Of a DNA stretch of 38,549 bases, positions 25,254-33,167 are shown one piece after another. Below the pieces are notes generated by a model. That model was not told the origin of the DNA and searched no databases. It saw nothing but the letters and a program-made list of their open reading frames with translations. The stretch covers positions 419,824 through 458,372 of the forward strand of contig NZ_ML762424.1 of NCBI RefSeq assembly GCF_009498735.1, in the 5' to 3' direction. This DNA is from Gracilibacillus oryzae (GTDB lineage: Bacteria > Bacillota > Bacilli > Bacillales > Amphibacillaceae). Within the stretch, counting starts at the first letter, position 1, and each line of letters begins with the position of its first letter. The translations under genes were made by a program, and so were the position numbers.

Positions 25254-26488
25254 TCGCTTTCCTCGCTTTCATGCAATAAGTAAAAGACCTCTTCCTTTGC
25301 ACGGGAAAGAAGTTCCTCTTGTTCCTCTTCTGCAAGCTGATCTAACCATTTCCTTCCTTCCACATGGTACCATAACGGTTCTATAATATCTTCCAGATCT
25401 GATGATTGTGCAAAGGTTGTTTGCAATTGCTGTAAAAATTGCTCTCCTTCCTGCCATTCATGTATTTTTCTTGATTTTTCGATTTTGATTTTGAGTATTT
25501 GTGCCCAGTTTGTTTGTTGAGAGAATTGTTCATTCCACAGCTCTCTCATTTCTACTAATTTCCCTTCTTTGTCCCATTTAATAAAATGGTCTGGGGCTTG
25601 CACGAAAGTTAATTCTAGCAAGACTTTATCGATTGTTTGCAAAGTCAATTCCATTTGCTTCTCTACTATATTCATTACTTCATTTATATCTGTGATTTCT
25701 GCTGCATCAAGCGAGACTTTCCTAAACTGAATCTGATCCAATCGGCAAAATTCCAAAACAGAGCCAGATTCTGATAGTGTGACATGATAACAGCCTTTCT
25801 CCCCTGTCTCCTTAATTGATCTGCCTTGGATATTTCCAGGATAGACGATAGCAGGTTTGTCTGAAAGGATTTCACGTTTATGTATATGGCCAAGTGCCCA
25901 ATAATCAAAAGCTGATTTTTTCAACTCATTTAACTGAAAAGGCGCATAATTCGCATGATCTGTATTGCTGTTCCCTAATGATCCATGAAGAGATGCAATA
26001 TGAAATGGGACATCCCCCTTTATTTTGTACTGTGGAACCATGTTATTCTCAACTGCACGATTGTAATAACTAAATCCATAAATGTTGGCAATAACCTGAG
26101 CATTTTTTATAAAAGGGAAAACTTCCACCTGTTCCTTTTCAAAAACAAACACATTGTCAGGATAATTTCGGGGGAATGTTTGGCTTTTCATAAAATCATG
26201 ATTTCCAAAGGATAAATATACATAAATACCATTCTCCATCAGACGGCGGAACCCTCGAATGACGGTCATATGTGCCTTCATCGATTGCTCTTCCTGATCA
26301 AATATATCACCAACAATTAAAACAAAATCCACTTGCTTATCAATCGCCAGTTCAATCATTTGGTTGAATGCTTGAAACGTACTTTCTCTAACCTGATCGG
26401 TAATTTGATTTGATATGTGACTTAATCCTTTAAATGGACTGTCTAAATGAAGATCTGCACAATGAATAAACGAAATTTGCTGATCCAA
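25250..26488 (-). CDS. yhaO: SbcD/Mre11-like metallophosphoesterase YhaO
   Basis: Calcineurin-type phosphoesterase expected to be the nuclease subunit acting with YhaN. Metal-ligand motifs are in order: FIHCADLHLDSPF (residues 7-19), VLIVGDIFDQ, LSFGNHDFM, IASLHGS and ALGHIHKRE. The C-terminal 150 residues are helical and would contact the ATPase. The open frame starts at GTG 26500, but AAAGGTGG lies eight bases before TTG 26488, which gives MDQQISFIH and 412 residues, similar to B. subtilis YhaO. First gene of a two-gene unit with yhaN. Confidence 0.92.
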   Translation of the reverse strand: MDQQISFIHCADLHLDSPFKGLSHISNQITDQVRESTFQAFNQMIELAIDKQVDFVLIVGDIFDQEEQSMKAHMTVIRGFRRLMENGIYVYLSFGNHDFMKSQTFPRNYPDNVFVFEKEQVEVFPFIKNAQVIANIYGFSYYNRAVENNMVPQYKIKGDVPFHIASLHGSLGNSNTDHANYAPFQLNELKKSAFDYWALGHIHKREILSDKPAIVYPGNIQGRSIKETGEKGCYHVTLSESGSVLEFCRLDQIQFRKVSLDAAEITDINEVMNIVEKQMELTLQTIDKVLLELTFVQAPDHFIKWDKEGKLVEMRELWNEQFSQQTNWAQILKIKIEKSRKIHEWQEGEQFLQQLQTTFAQSSDLEDIIEPLWYHVEGRKWLDQLAEEEQEELLSRAKEEVFYLLHESEESE

Positions 26489-26612
26489 TCGGTTCACCAC
26501 CTTTCTTCTATTCTATCAAAAGCAAAACAAGAATGCACGTTCGATTCTCATCAGAGAATTTATTCTGTAAAGCCGACAAAGAAAACAATGAAATTCGTAA
26601 ATCTCGTACAAT

Positions 26613-26643
26613 AGAAAAAACCAGACTATTCATTAGTCTGGCC
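26613..26643 (-). terminator. Terminator of the yhaQ-yhaP operon
   Basis: CCAGACTA (26621-26628) pairs perfectly with TAGTCTGG (26634-26641), 5-base loop, and on the minus strand a run of six T follows, just after the permease gene. Confidence 0.88.
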
Positions 26644-26653
26644 TGATTGTTGC

Positions 26654-27937
26654 TTATTCTTTTTTCGATAATCGCAGGGCCTTTTTAATATCCTTTAATG
26701 AGGTTGAGGTACCATACATTAGTACACCACCTCGATAGATTCTTGCTCCTATTACTGCTAGCAGTGCAATCGTAATAATAAGTATAGCAATACTTAACGC
26801 AATTTCCCACATCGGAATATCTAACATTCCGACACGTAAAAACATGGTCCTTGGTGAGAAGAATGGAATATAAGACGAGATCGTTACAAAACTCGAGCTT
26901 GGGTCAGATAAGCCAATCATTGAAATCATAAATGCTGCCACAATCAGTAGAGTTACCGGCAACATCATTTGTTGAACGTCTTCTGTACGACTTACCAATG
27001 AACCTAACATTGCAGCCAATGTTGCATAAAGGAAATAGCCAAGCAGGAAGAAAATAAACGCATAAACAAATGTGGAAACACTGACATCAGATAAACCAAA
27101 TACCTCAAAGAAGCCTCCAACTAACTCTTCTTGCTTTTGTGTGATAATTAAGTAGCCGATCCCTAAAAAGATGGTCATTTGTGTTAATCCTACTAAACCA
27201 ATCCCTAATATCTTAGCAAACATTTGACTGACAGGAGAGGAACTGGAAATTAAAATCTCCATTACACGTGACGTTTTCTCATTTGCAATATCTGTAGCAA
27301 TCATATTCCCGTAAGAGATAACAGCAAAATAGAGCAAAAACAACAACACGTATACTAATCCACGAGTCCCGTTGAGTTCTTCTTCCGTCTTAACTAATTC
27401 TTCTCCGCCGCCTCCGTCTGCTTCTATTTGCTCGGTGTTAAATTGCATTGGTTCATAAATGGAAGAAATAGTACTTTGATCAATACCTGCCTGGTTTGCT
27501 GCCATTGCTACTTTGATTTGTTCAAGCTCCTGAGATAGCTGTGATTCAATGGCAAAGTTCGTTGTATCATTCGTATAATAGGTGGCAACAGGTAATTCTT
27601 GTTCACTTAACGTAATATGAAGAGCACCTGCATACGTTCCATCTGTTACCAATTGTTTTGCATCGTCTATGGAAGTTTCCAGTTCATTTACCTGGAAATT
27701 CGATTCACCGTTTTCAAGCCTTTGATTCAATTGATCCATAATTGTCTGCTCTTCCGAAACAACCGCAACTGTAGTATTATCAGCTGTTCCTTCTTCACTG
27801 CTGAACATATCTACAAAAGTATTAATGTTTGCTAAAAGGAAAATAAAGACAAGAAAAATTCCAGTTGTAATTAAAAATGACTTCTTTTTCACTTTTGAAA
27901 GGTATGTGTGCAAAAATACAGTCATAAATTTATTCAT
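26654..27937 (-). CDS. yhaP: NatB-like ABC-2 exporter permease YhaP
   Basis: Membrane subunit of an ABC-2 exporter. An N-terminal helix (about residues 18-40) is followed by a large extracytoplasmic domain of about 150 residues. Five or six further helices fill the C-terminal half, including the ANEKTSRVMEILISSSSP segment between helices that is typical of NatB-type exporters. At about 427 residues it matches B. subtilis YhaP. ATG 27937 has GGTGAG four bases upstream and overlaps the yhaQ stop by eight bases. Related NatAB systems export sodium; whether this pair does is not shown, but it would suit a salt-loving host. Confidence 0.85.
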   Translation of the reverse strand: MNKFMTVFLHTYLSKVKKKSFLITTGIFLVFIFLLANINTFVDMFSSEEGTADNTTVAVVSEEQTIMDQLNQRLENGESNFQVNELETSIDDAKQLVTDGTYAGALHITLSEQELPVATYYTNDTTNFAIESQLSQELEQIKVAMAANQAGIDQSTISSIYEPMQFNTEQIEADGGGGEELVKTEEELNGTRGLVYVLLFLLYFAVISYGNMIATDIANEKTSRVMEILISSSSPVSQMFAKILGIGLVGLTQMTIFLGIGYLIITQKQEELVGGFFEVFGLSDVSVSTFVYAFIFFLLGYFLYATLAAMLGSLVSRTEDVQQMMLPVTLLIVAAFMISMIGLSDPSSSFVTISSYIPFFSPRTMFLRVGMLDIPMWEIALSIAILIITIALLAVIGARIYRGGVLMYGTSTSLKDIKKALRLSKKE

Positions 27938-28829
27938 AAGACTCACCAGCCTTATCAATGAAAATATCATTTAAACTTGGTTCTTCTAATTCAAACTTGC
28001 GAACAAAACCTTTGCCCAGCAGTTCGTGCAGAATATATTGCGAAACCTCTTCATTCTCAATTTGACATGCAATTCCCCATGAATAAGTTTGCACCTTTAC
28101 TACACCAGCCAGATGTTTGACAAAATCAAGGTCAAAATCTGCTTCAATTTTCAAGTTTTTCCTGCCAAATGACCGCTTGATCTCTCTAATGTTTCCGTGT
28201 AAAATTCGTTTACCATTTTTCAACATACATAAGTTCTCACATAACTGCTCCACATGTTCCATCCGGTGGGACGAAAATACAATCGTTGTGCCTTGATTCT
28301 TCAAGTCTGTTACCGCATCTTTCAATATTTCCACATTCACAGGATCTAAACCAGAGAAGGGTTCATCTAAAATGAGCAATTTTGGCTTATGAATGACAGC
28401 TGAAATAAATTGAATCTTCTGCTGATTTCCCTTTGACAGTTCTTCCACTTTTTTATCTAAATGCTGTGGAACCTTTAACCGGTCTAACCATACACTCAAT
28501 TCATTTTGAGCATCTTTTTTTGTCATTCCTCTCAGCTTCCCAAGATAGACAAGCTGGTCCTTGACTTTTAATTTAGGATACAATCCTCTCTCTTCTGGTA
28601 AATAACCGATTGAATCACTTGTATGATAGGTAATATTATTTCCATTCCATGTAACTGAGCCATTTGTTGGATCAATCAAGTTAAGAATCATTCGAAATGT
28701 TGTTGTCTTTCCAGCACCGTTTGCCCCAAGAAATCCAAAGATATTGTTTTCCCTTATTTCTAAGGACAGTTGGTCAACTGCAGTAAAAGATCCAAACTTT
28801 TTGGTTACATTTTCTAATAATAATGTCAA
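27930..28829 (-). CDS. yhaQ: NatA-like ABC exporter ATPase YhaQ
   Basis: ATP-binding subunit paired with YhaP. Walker A GANGAGKTTT (near residue 35), signature LSKGNQQKIQFISA, Walker B LLILDEPFSGLDP and switch HRMEH in SSHRMEHVEQL are all visible; a C-terminal region of about 80 residues ends in the EPSLNDIFI motif common to NatA-type exporters. The open frame begins at ATG 28847, but GAGGTG lies six bases before TTG 28829, giving MTLLLENVTKKFG, which aligns with the usual N-terminus. About 299 residues. First gene of the yhaQ-yhaP unit. Confidence 0.88.
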   Translation of the reverse strand: MTLLLENVTKKFGSFTAVDQLSLEIRENNIFGFLGANGAGKTTTFRMILNLIDPTNGSVTWNGNNITYHTSDSIGYLPEERGLYPKLKVKDQLVYLGKLRGMTKKDAQNELSVWLDRLKVPQHLDKKVEELSKGNQQKIQFISAVIHKPKLLILDEPFSGLDPVNVEILKDAVTDLKNQGTTIVFSSHRMEHVEQLCENLCMLKNGKRILHGNIREIKRSFGRKNLKIEADFDLDFVKHLAGVVKVQTYSWGIACQIENEEVSQYILHELLGKGFVRKFELEEPSLNDIFIDKAGESYE

Positions 28830-28909
28830 TGAGACCACCTCTTTCATTCTTATATACGGGGAGATGATGGAAAAGTTTCAGTAAAACATAAAAAAACAGT
28901 CTGTTAAAA

Positions 28910-28948
28910 TATGTTAAAACCCCAATAAGCATATGTTATCGGGGTTAA
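28910..28948 (-). terminator. Terminator after ectD
   Basis: An 11-bp stem with one mismatch (28918-28928 with 28936-28946), 7-base loop, then a T-rich tract on the minus strand. Confidence 0.75.
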
Positions 28949-28952
28949 ACAT

Positions 28953-29885
28953 TTAAGACTGTATACTAATTTTCTTCTTTTTCAAATCCATCTGTTTTGG
29001 TTCCACTGGTTTTACATTTGTACGATTTGCGATGAATTCCGGTCTTGCTGGAATATTTGCGAACGGTTCGACTAACTTATTTTCCACACTGTTAAACACA
29101 AAGAATACATTACTGCGAGGCAGTGGGGATATATTGCTGTTGGAACCATGCATAGTATTAGATTCAAAAAATAAAACAGACCCTGCAGGCCCTGTTGCAC
29201 TGTCAATTTTGCCGCCTTTTGAAAGCAGCCAATTAATGCTGTCATGGTCAGGTACACCAAGATTCTGCATTTTTAGTGATTGTTCGAAATGGTTTTCTGG
29301 TGTTTCTCCGACACATTGAACAAAATAACGATGAGACCCTGGAATTAACAATAATGGTCCATTATACGAATAGTTATCTGTCAGAATAATGCTGCAGCTT
29401 ACTGCACGCATATTCGGCATTCCATCTTCCATATGCCATGTTTCAAAGTCAGAATGCCAGTAAAAATCTTTCCCTTTAAAACCAGGTTTCAAATTAATTC
29501 TGGACTGGTTTATGTAAACCTGACTGCCGAGCAGCTGTTGTGCAATATGAACAAGTCTTTCATGTGAAGATAAATCATGGAAAAATTCATCATTATTATG
29601 AACATCAAATACGGAGCGGATCTCCTCTCCCCCAGTTTCTCTTACAACATGCTTTTCATTTGATGCTTTATTGTCATTCATATTACGGCTCAACTCTTGC
29701 TGGAGTAAAGTTACCTCATCTTCAGAGAAAAAATTAGACATAAAAAGGTAACCATTGTCTTCATAAAAATCTAACTCCACCTCACTTAAAGGCCCATCTC
29801 CCTTGTTGGAGCTGTGAATGATCGGATCTTTTCTTTCTAAAATGGCAGGCATCCCTTTGATTCTAGAAGGATACAAATCTTTCAT
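28953..29885 (-). CDS. ectD: Ectoine hydroxylase EctD (ThpD)
   Basis: Non-haem iron(II), 2-oxoglutarate-dependent dioxygenase that converts ectoine to 5-hydroxyectoine in the cytoplasm, a stress protectant. The EctD signature around FYWHSDFETWHMEDGMPNMR gives iron ligands H144 and D146; H246 in TMHGSNSN is the third, and R257 (LPRSN) is the expected 2-oxoglutarate contact. The 310-residue length is normal. AAGGAG precedes the ATG. It is a single gene with its own promoter (29926-29954) and terminator. No ectABC gene is within the window, so ectoine must come from a distant locus or from uptake. Confident family call. Confidence 0.93.
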   Translation of the reverse strand: MKDLYPSRIKGMPAILERKDPIIHSSNKGDGPLSEVELDFYEDNGYLFMSNFFSEDEVTLLQQELSRNMNDNKASNEKHVVRETGGEEIRSVFDVHNNDEFFHDLSSHERLVHIAQQLLGSQVYINQSRINLKPGFKGKDFYWHSDFETWHMEDGMPNMRAVSCSIILTDNYSYNGPLLLIPGSHRYFVQCVGETPENHFEQSLKMQNLGVPDHDSINWLLSKGGKIDSATGPAGSVLFFESNTMHGSNSNISPLPRSNVFFVFNSVENKLVEPFANIPARPEFIANRTNVKPVEPKQMDLKKKKISIQS

Positions 29886-29925
29886 AATTCAAACACTCCT
29901 TGTCGGTATTAGATTTTACGTATTC

Positions 29926-29954
29926 AGTATAATCTCCTAACACAGGTTAGACAA
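29926..29954 (-). promoter_or_regulatory. Candidate promoter of ectD
   Basis: On the minus strand TTGTCT (29949-29954), 17 bases, TATACT (29926-29931). The spacer contains the dyad CTAA-CCTGTG-TTAG, and TTACA-ACCAA-TGTAA (29961-29975) lies just upstream; either could be an operator. Confidence 0.65.
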
Positions 29955-29975
29955 CTCTTTTTACAACCAATGTAA

Positions 29976-30095
29976 GGTTATAACATTCAATTTCACTTCA
30001 TCTGTGACAAATACCTGCTTATTACGATATTTTTCCATTTATTCCGCTTTATATCTGCATTTCCCTAAAATATAAGTAATCAAACTCACAATATA
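29976..30095. other. Gene-free AT-rich stretch upstream of ectD
   Basis: Part of a 353-base gap between the start of ectD and the end of the dehydrogenase gene. Apart from the ectD promoter region and the dehydrogenase terminator I see no frame, repeat or clear signal here. Confidence 0.5.
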
Positions 30096-30140
30096 ATAAA
30101 AAGCAGTACAGACTTTATCCGTCTTTGTACTGCTTTTTCC
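30096..30140 (-). terminator. Terminator of the 2-hydroxyacid dehydrogenase gene
   Basis: A 13-bp perfect stem (AAAAAGCAGTACA, 30098-30110, with 30126-30138), with inner GAC/GTC pairing, flanked by A and T tracts. It is about 100 bases beyond the stop codon; the bases between hold nothing recognisable. Confidence 0.8.
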
Positions 30141-30238
30141 CTCTTTTATTTCTCTTCTAACAATTTATCCCATCAATCGCTTTGCATTCTTCTATAATAT
30201 TGAACAAACTATTTCTATTTCTGCTTCTTTTGATCATA

Positions 30239-31231
30239 TTATGCCTGCAAATAAAATTCCTCGCGTGAAACCTGCCACTGTAGCGGCTCCTTCTTTACAT
30301 ACCGTTCTAATTCCTGCAGCATATAATGCCCCATTCTTGCACATTCCTTTCCATGGCTGCCTGCTAAATGCGGGGTTAAGATAACATTGGGCATAAGGTA
30401 TAGAGGTGATTCAGGAGCTGGCGGTTCAGGATCTGTGACATCTAATACCGCTGTAATATCCTCGCGCTGTTTTAACACACTGATCATTTCTTCTTCTTTA
30501 ACAATTGCTCCACGTGCCGTATTGATAAAGCTGGCACCTTGTTTCATCTTAGCAAAATGACTGGCTGTAATCATTCCTTTTGTTTCATCCAGCAGAGGAG
30601 CATGCACTGATACAATGTCTGATTGTTCAAAGATCTCGTCAAGACTGCACAACTTCACTCCCAGCCTTTCTGCTTCTTCCTGACTGGCAAAAGGATCATA
30701 AGCGATTACATTCAGATCGAAGTGTTTTAATAACTCACAGACCCCTTTTCCAATTGTACTTAAAGAGATAACTCCAACAGTACTTCCGAAACCGCCAACA
30801 ATAGCAGAAGGCTTATGAGGAAAAGTTTTCGTACGCTCTATGTCTCGAACGAACTGCCAGCCATTCTTGAGACAAAACACAATTTGCGAGATAGTAAATT
30901 CTATCACTGGAACAGCATTTGCTTTTACTGCATTTGTAATGATAATCTCTCTATCCCACATGTGATCTGTTGCCATATTTTTTATAGAACCTGCTCCATA
31001 AAATACTGCTTTTAAATTCGGTGCATGCTCAAGAAACTCAGCATCTAACCTGGGACCACCCCAACCTGATATTAATATATCGATATCTTTAAGTAAATGG
31101 TAGTTATTCTGTAATGTGTCCTGTGATAACTGCCTTTCATCTATATCTACTAACTTCTTAATTTCTTTTCTGATTTGTAATGGATAAATCAATTCGAATG
31201 AATCATCGTTCATAATATATATCGCTTTCAT
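30239..31231 (-). CDS. D-isomer-specific 2-hydroxyacid dehydrogenase family protein
   Basis: Probable cytoplasmic NAD(P)-dependent 2-hydroxyacid dehydrogenase or reductase; the substrate is unknown. Catalytic positions are visible: Arg in FINTARGAIV, Glu in DVTDPEPPAPESPL and His in VILTPHLAGSHG. The cofactor loop reads VGVISLSTIGKGV where GxGxxG is usual, so the first two glycines are replaced by serine. 330 residues with normal domain order. GGAGGAG precedes the ATG and a good promoter lies at 31293-31322. Single-gene unit between ectD and yheA; I see no pathway link with either. Confidence 0.8.
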   Translation of the reverse strand: MKAIYIMNDDSFELIYPLQIRKEIKKLVDIDERQLSQDTLQNNYHLLKDIDILISGWGGPRLDAEFLEHAPNLKAVFYGAGSIKNMATDHMWDREIIITNAVKANAVPVIEFTISQIVFCLKNGWQFVRDIERTKTFPHKPSAIVGGFGSTVGVISLSTIGKGVCELLKHFDLNVIAYDPFASQEEAERLGVKLCSLDEIFEQSDIVSVHAPLLDETKGMITASHFAKMKQGASFINTARGAIVKEEEMISVLKQREDITAVLDVTDPEPPAPESPLYLMPNVILTPHLAGSHGKECARMGHYMLQELERYVKKEPLQWQVSREEFYLQA

Positions 31232-31292
31232 TTATGTACTCTCCTCCATTTCATAGTTAAAAGTCCACACTTGTCTTTAATTCTTTATATTT

Positions 31293-31322
31293 ATTATAGC
31301 TTAGCACTTGTTTTCCTGACAA
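31293..31322 (-). promoter_or_regulatory. Sigma-A promoter of the dehydrogenase gene
   Basis: On the minus strand TTGTCA (31317-31322), 18 bases, perfect TATAAT (31293-31298), about 60 bases upstream of the start codon. Confidence 0.75.
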
Positions 31323-31379
31323 GATTCCCCTAAAGGCTTCCATACCTAATAGTATCTCTTCCTTATTTCCGTCCATAAA

Positions 31380-31415
31380 TAAAAAAAAGGATCAAAAGCA
31401 ATGCTTTCAATCCTG
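31380..31415 (-). terminator. Terminator after yheA
   Basis: GGATTGAAAGC and GCTTTTGATCC (minus strand; 31403-31413 and 31389-31399) form an 11-bp stem with one weak pair, followed by at least eight T. Confidence 0.85.
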
Positions 31416-31423
31416 TCTCTTAT

Positions 31424-31774
31424 TTATGCTTCCTGCGCACCATACAATTCTTCCAGTGGTTTCGTAATAATACGGCTGATATCATTGATCAGTACGTTTA
31501 CACGTTGTTCCTGTTCCATTAACTTAGAAATATCTTCATGCTGTTGAACAAGTTCGACAACACTTTTCGCTTTTTCTACTTCTTCTTCGGTAATTTCTAA
31601 TCCTTGCATCTGTTTTTGCTGTAATTCTAATTGAGTATTTCTGAAATTATCGAACATCTGCTTTGATGATGGATCATTCATTACTTTTTCATATGCTGCT
31701 TTTAAATCCTGGAATTCCTCGCTTTCCTGGATTGCTTTTTCTAATTCATGTGCGCTATCATGGATATTTGCCAT
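31424..31774 (-). CDS. yheA: YheA (YlbF/YmcA-family) protein
   Basis: A 116-residue, fully helical cytoplasmic protein of the YlbF/YmcA/YheA family. The family pattern is visible in DSAHELEKAIQESEEFQDLKAAYEKV, where a helical pair precedes the SKQMFDNFRNTQ block. YlbF and YmcA paralogues form a complex that guides RNase Y; a specific role for YheA is not established. AGGAGG precedes the ATG. It is followed by a terminator and lies next to yheB, as in B. subtilis. Confidence 0.9.
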   Translation of the reverse strand: MANIHDSAHELEKAIQESEEFQDLKAAYEKVMNDPSSKQMFDNFRNTQLELQQKQMQGLEITEEEVEKAKSVVELVQQHEDISKLMEQEQRVNVLINDISRIITKPLEELYGAQEA

Positions 31775-31891
31775 AAAAATAAATCCTCCTAAATTAATTC
31801 GCGTTACATGCTGACTGCAGTTCTTGCTAACTATAAGACAGTCAGCCGCTTATTCTAAATCTACTTTCCCACTATAACAAAGATTAATCAC

Positions 31892-33028
31892 TTATCCAAC
31901 CAATACAAACAGAATTCCTTGAATTAGTCCAATTACCCCACCGAGCAGTGCGCCTAAATATGTAATCAATTTAAACTCTTTTCTCGAAATCGACAAGATG
32001 ATATCTTCGATTCTTGCTGTCGGAAATGAAGCAACTTGTTTCTCCACCATTTTTTCCACTTTAAGGTTTGCTAAGATGGCTGGAACATTTTCTGTCAGTT
32101 TTGCTAATAACAAATCAACTACCTTAGGCAGGATGTTATGTTCGATTTTCGTCTGTAATGGAAGAATGAATGTCTGCACCGGCTGGTTTAACCAGTTTTC
32201 AACAGGAATATTGCGAATAACTACATCGCGAATCGCGTCCTTTACAAAAGCCTTCTCCAAAAAGGGCTGAAAATCAGATAACGGTTTTTGTTTCAGCTTT
32301 TTCCATTCATTATCCAGCACACTTTGTAACATAGAATATCCATCTTCTGATCTGAAGTAATCTGTTAACAGGTCCTGAACTTTTGCAGACAAATCCTCCC
32401 CGCTGATCATCGACAATAACATGTTGCCAAAGAAACCTTTTGACTGGGCATATTCATTAATCATCTGTTCGATCTTCTGTTTTGTTGAAGGCTGATTAAT
32501 CAATACAATGATTTGCTTGTATACATGGTGGGTCAATTGCTCCAGCTGACTATTTATCTCCTCTTCTGCTCCTGTTGTTAACCAGTCTTCCAATGACTTA
32601 TTACTATGTTGATCGATAAATTCCTCAAACTTCTTCAGAACAAAGTCACCAATCTTTTTCTCCATCTTATCTTTATCGATTGAAATTTCCAGCTTGTTGA
32701 GCAGCATGTCAACAGTCAGCTGTTTTCTCAGGAAATGATGAAATTCTTTGTTGAATAACTGGATAACTTGATCTTTCACTTCTTTTTCCTGCAATTTATT
32801 CTGGAGACTGTCTGCTGTAACTAAATGATTGACAACAAGTTCCCCTAACTGAATGGCCAGTTGATCACGGCGTTTCGGAATGACGCCAGGTGTAAATGGT
32901 ATCTTCCACTTTCCAATATATTTAGCTTCATATGGTCGAAAAAGCATTTTAATCGCAAGTGAATTGGTTACACCGCCAATCAACCCTCCAATAATGACCA
33001 TCAGTAACAATGTAATAAAAACACTCAT
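31892..33028 (-). CDS. yheB: YheB (DUF445 membrane protein)
   Basis: A 378-residue DUF445-family protein. A hydrophobic N-terminal helix with glycines (LLMVIIGGLIGGVTNSLAIK) is followed by the family motif MLFRPYEAKYIGKWKIPFTPG, where a PFTPGxIPK block is the family hallmark. A long, helical, charged region follows, and the chain ends in a second membrane segment (YLGALLGGVIGLIQGILFVL). The ends are membrane segments and the middle would lie on one side. Function unknown; some relatives are sporulation associated. Position next to yheA and the divergent yheC/D gene matches B. subtilis. Confidence 0.88.
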   Translation of the reverse strand: MSVFITLLLMVIIGGLIGGVTNSLAIKMLFRPYEAKYIGKWKIPFTPGVIPKRRDQLAIQLGELVVNHLVTADSLQNKLQEKEVKDQVIQLFNKEFHHFLRKQLTVDMLLNKLEISIDKDKMEKKIGDFVLKKFEEFIDQHSNKSLEDWLTTGAEEEINSQLEQLTHHVYKQIIVLINQPSTKQKIEQMINEYAQSKGFFGNMLLSMISGEDLSAKVQDLLTDYFRSEDGYSMLQSVLDNEWKKLKQKPLSDFQPFLEKAFVKDAIRDVVIRNIPVENWLNQPVQTFILPLQTKIEHNILPKVVDLLLAKLTENVPAILANLKVEKMVEKQVASFPTARIEDIILSISRKEFKLITYLGALLGGVIGLIQGILFVLVG

Positions 33029-33099
33029 CTATATTCCTGCCTTTCTTTTTAAATAAACTCGCGTCCGGAAATTTTCTGCTTTCCTAACGTGGTACAAAT

Positions 33100-33128
33100 G
33101 TATAGTAAACCCAACTCAAGCATAGAAT
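33100..33128 (+). promoter_or_regulatory. Candidate sigma-E promoter of the yheC/D gene
   Basis: GTATAGT (33100-33106), 14 bases, CATAGAAT (33121-33128) resembles the mother-cell sigma-E pattern (K/G-M-ATATT, 13-15 bases, CATACANT). The transcript would begin about 30 bases before the start codon. No equally good sigma-A promoter is evident. Confidence 0.5.
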
Positions 33129-33167
33129 GGATTAAATTATGAGAAATTTTTAAAGGGTGGATGTCTT

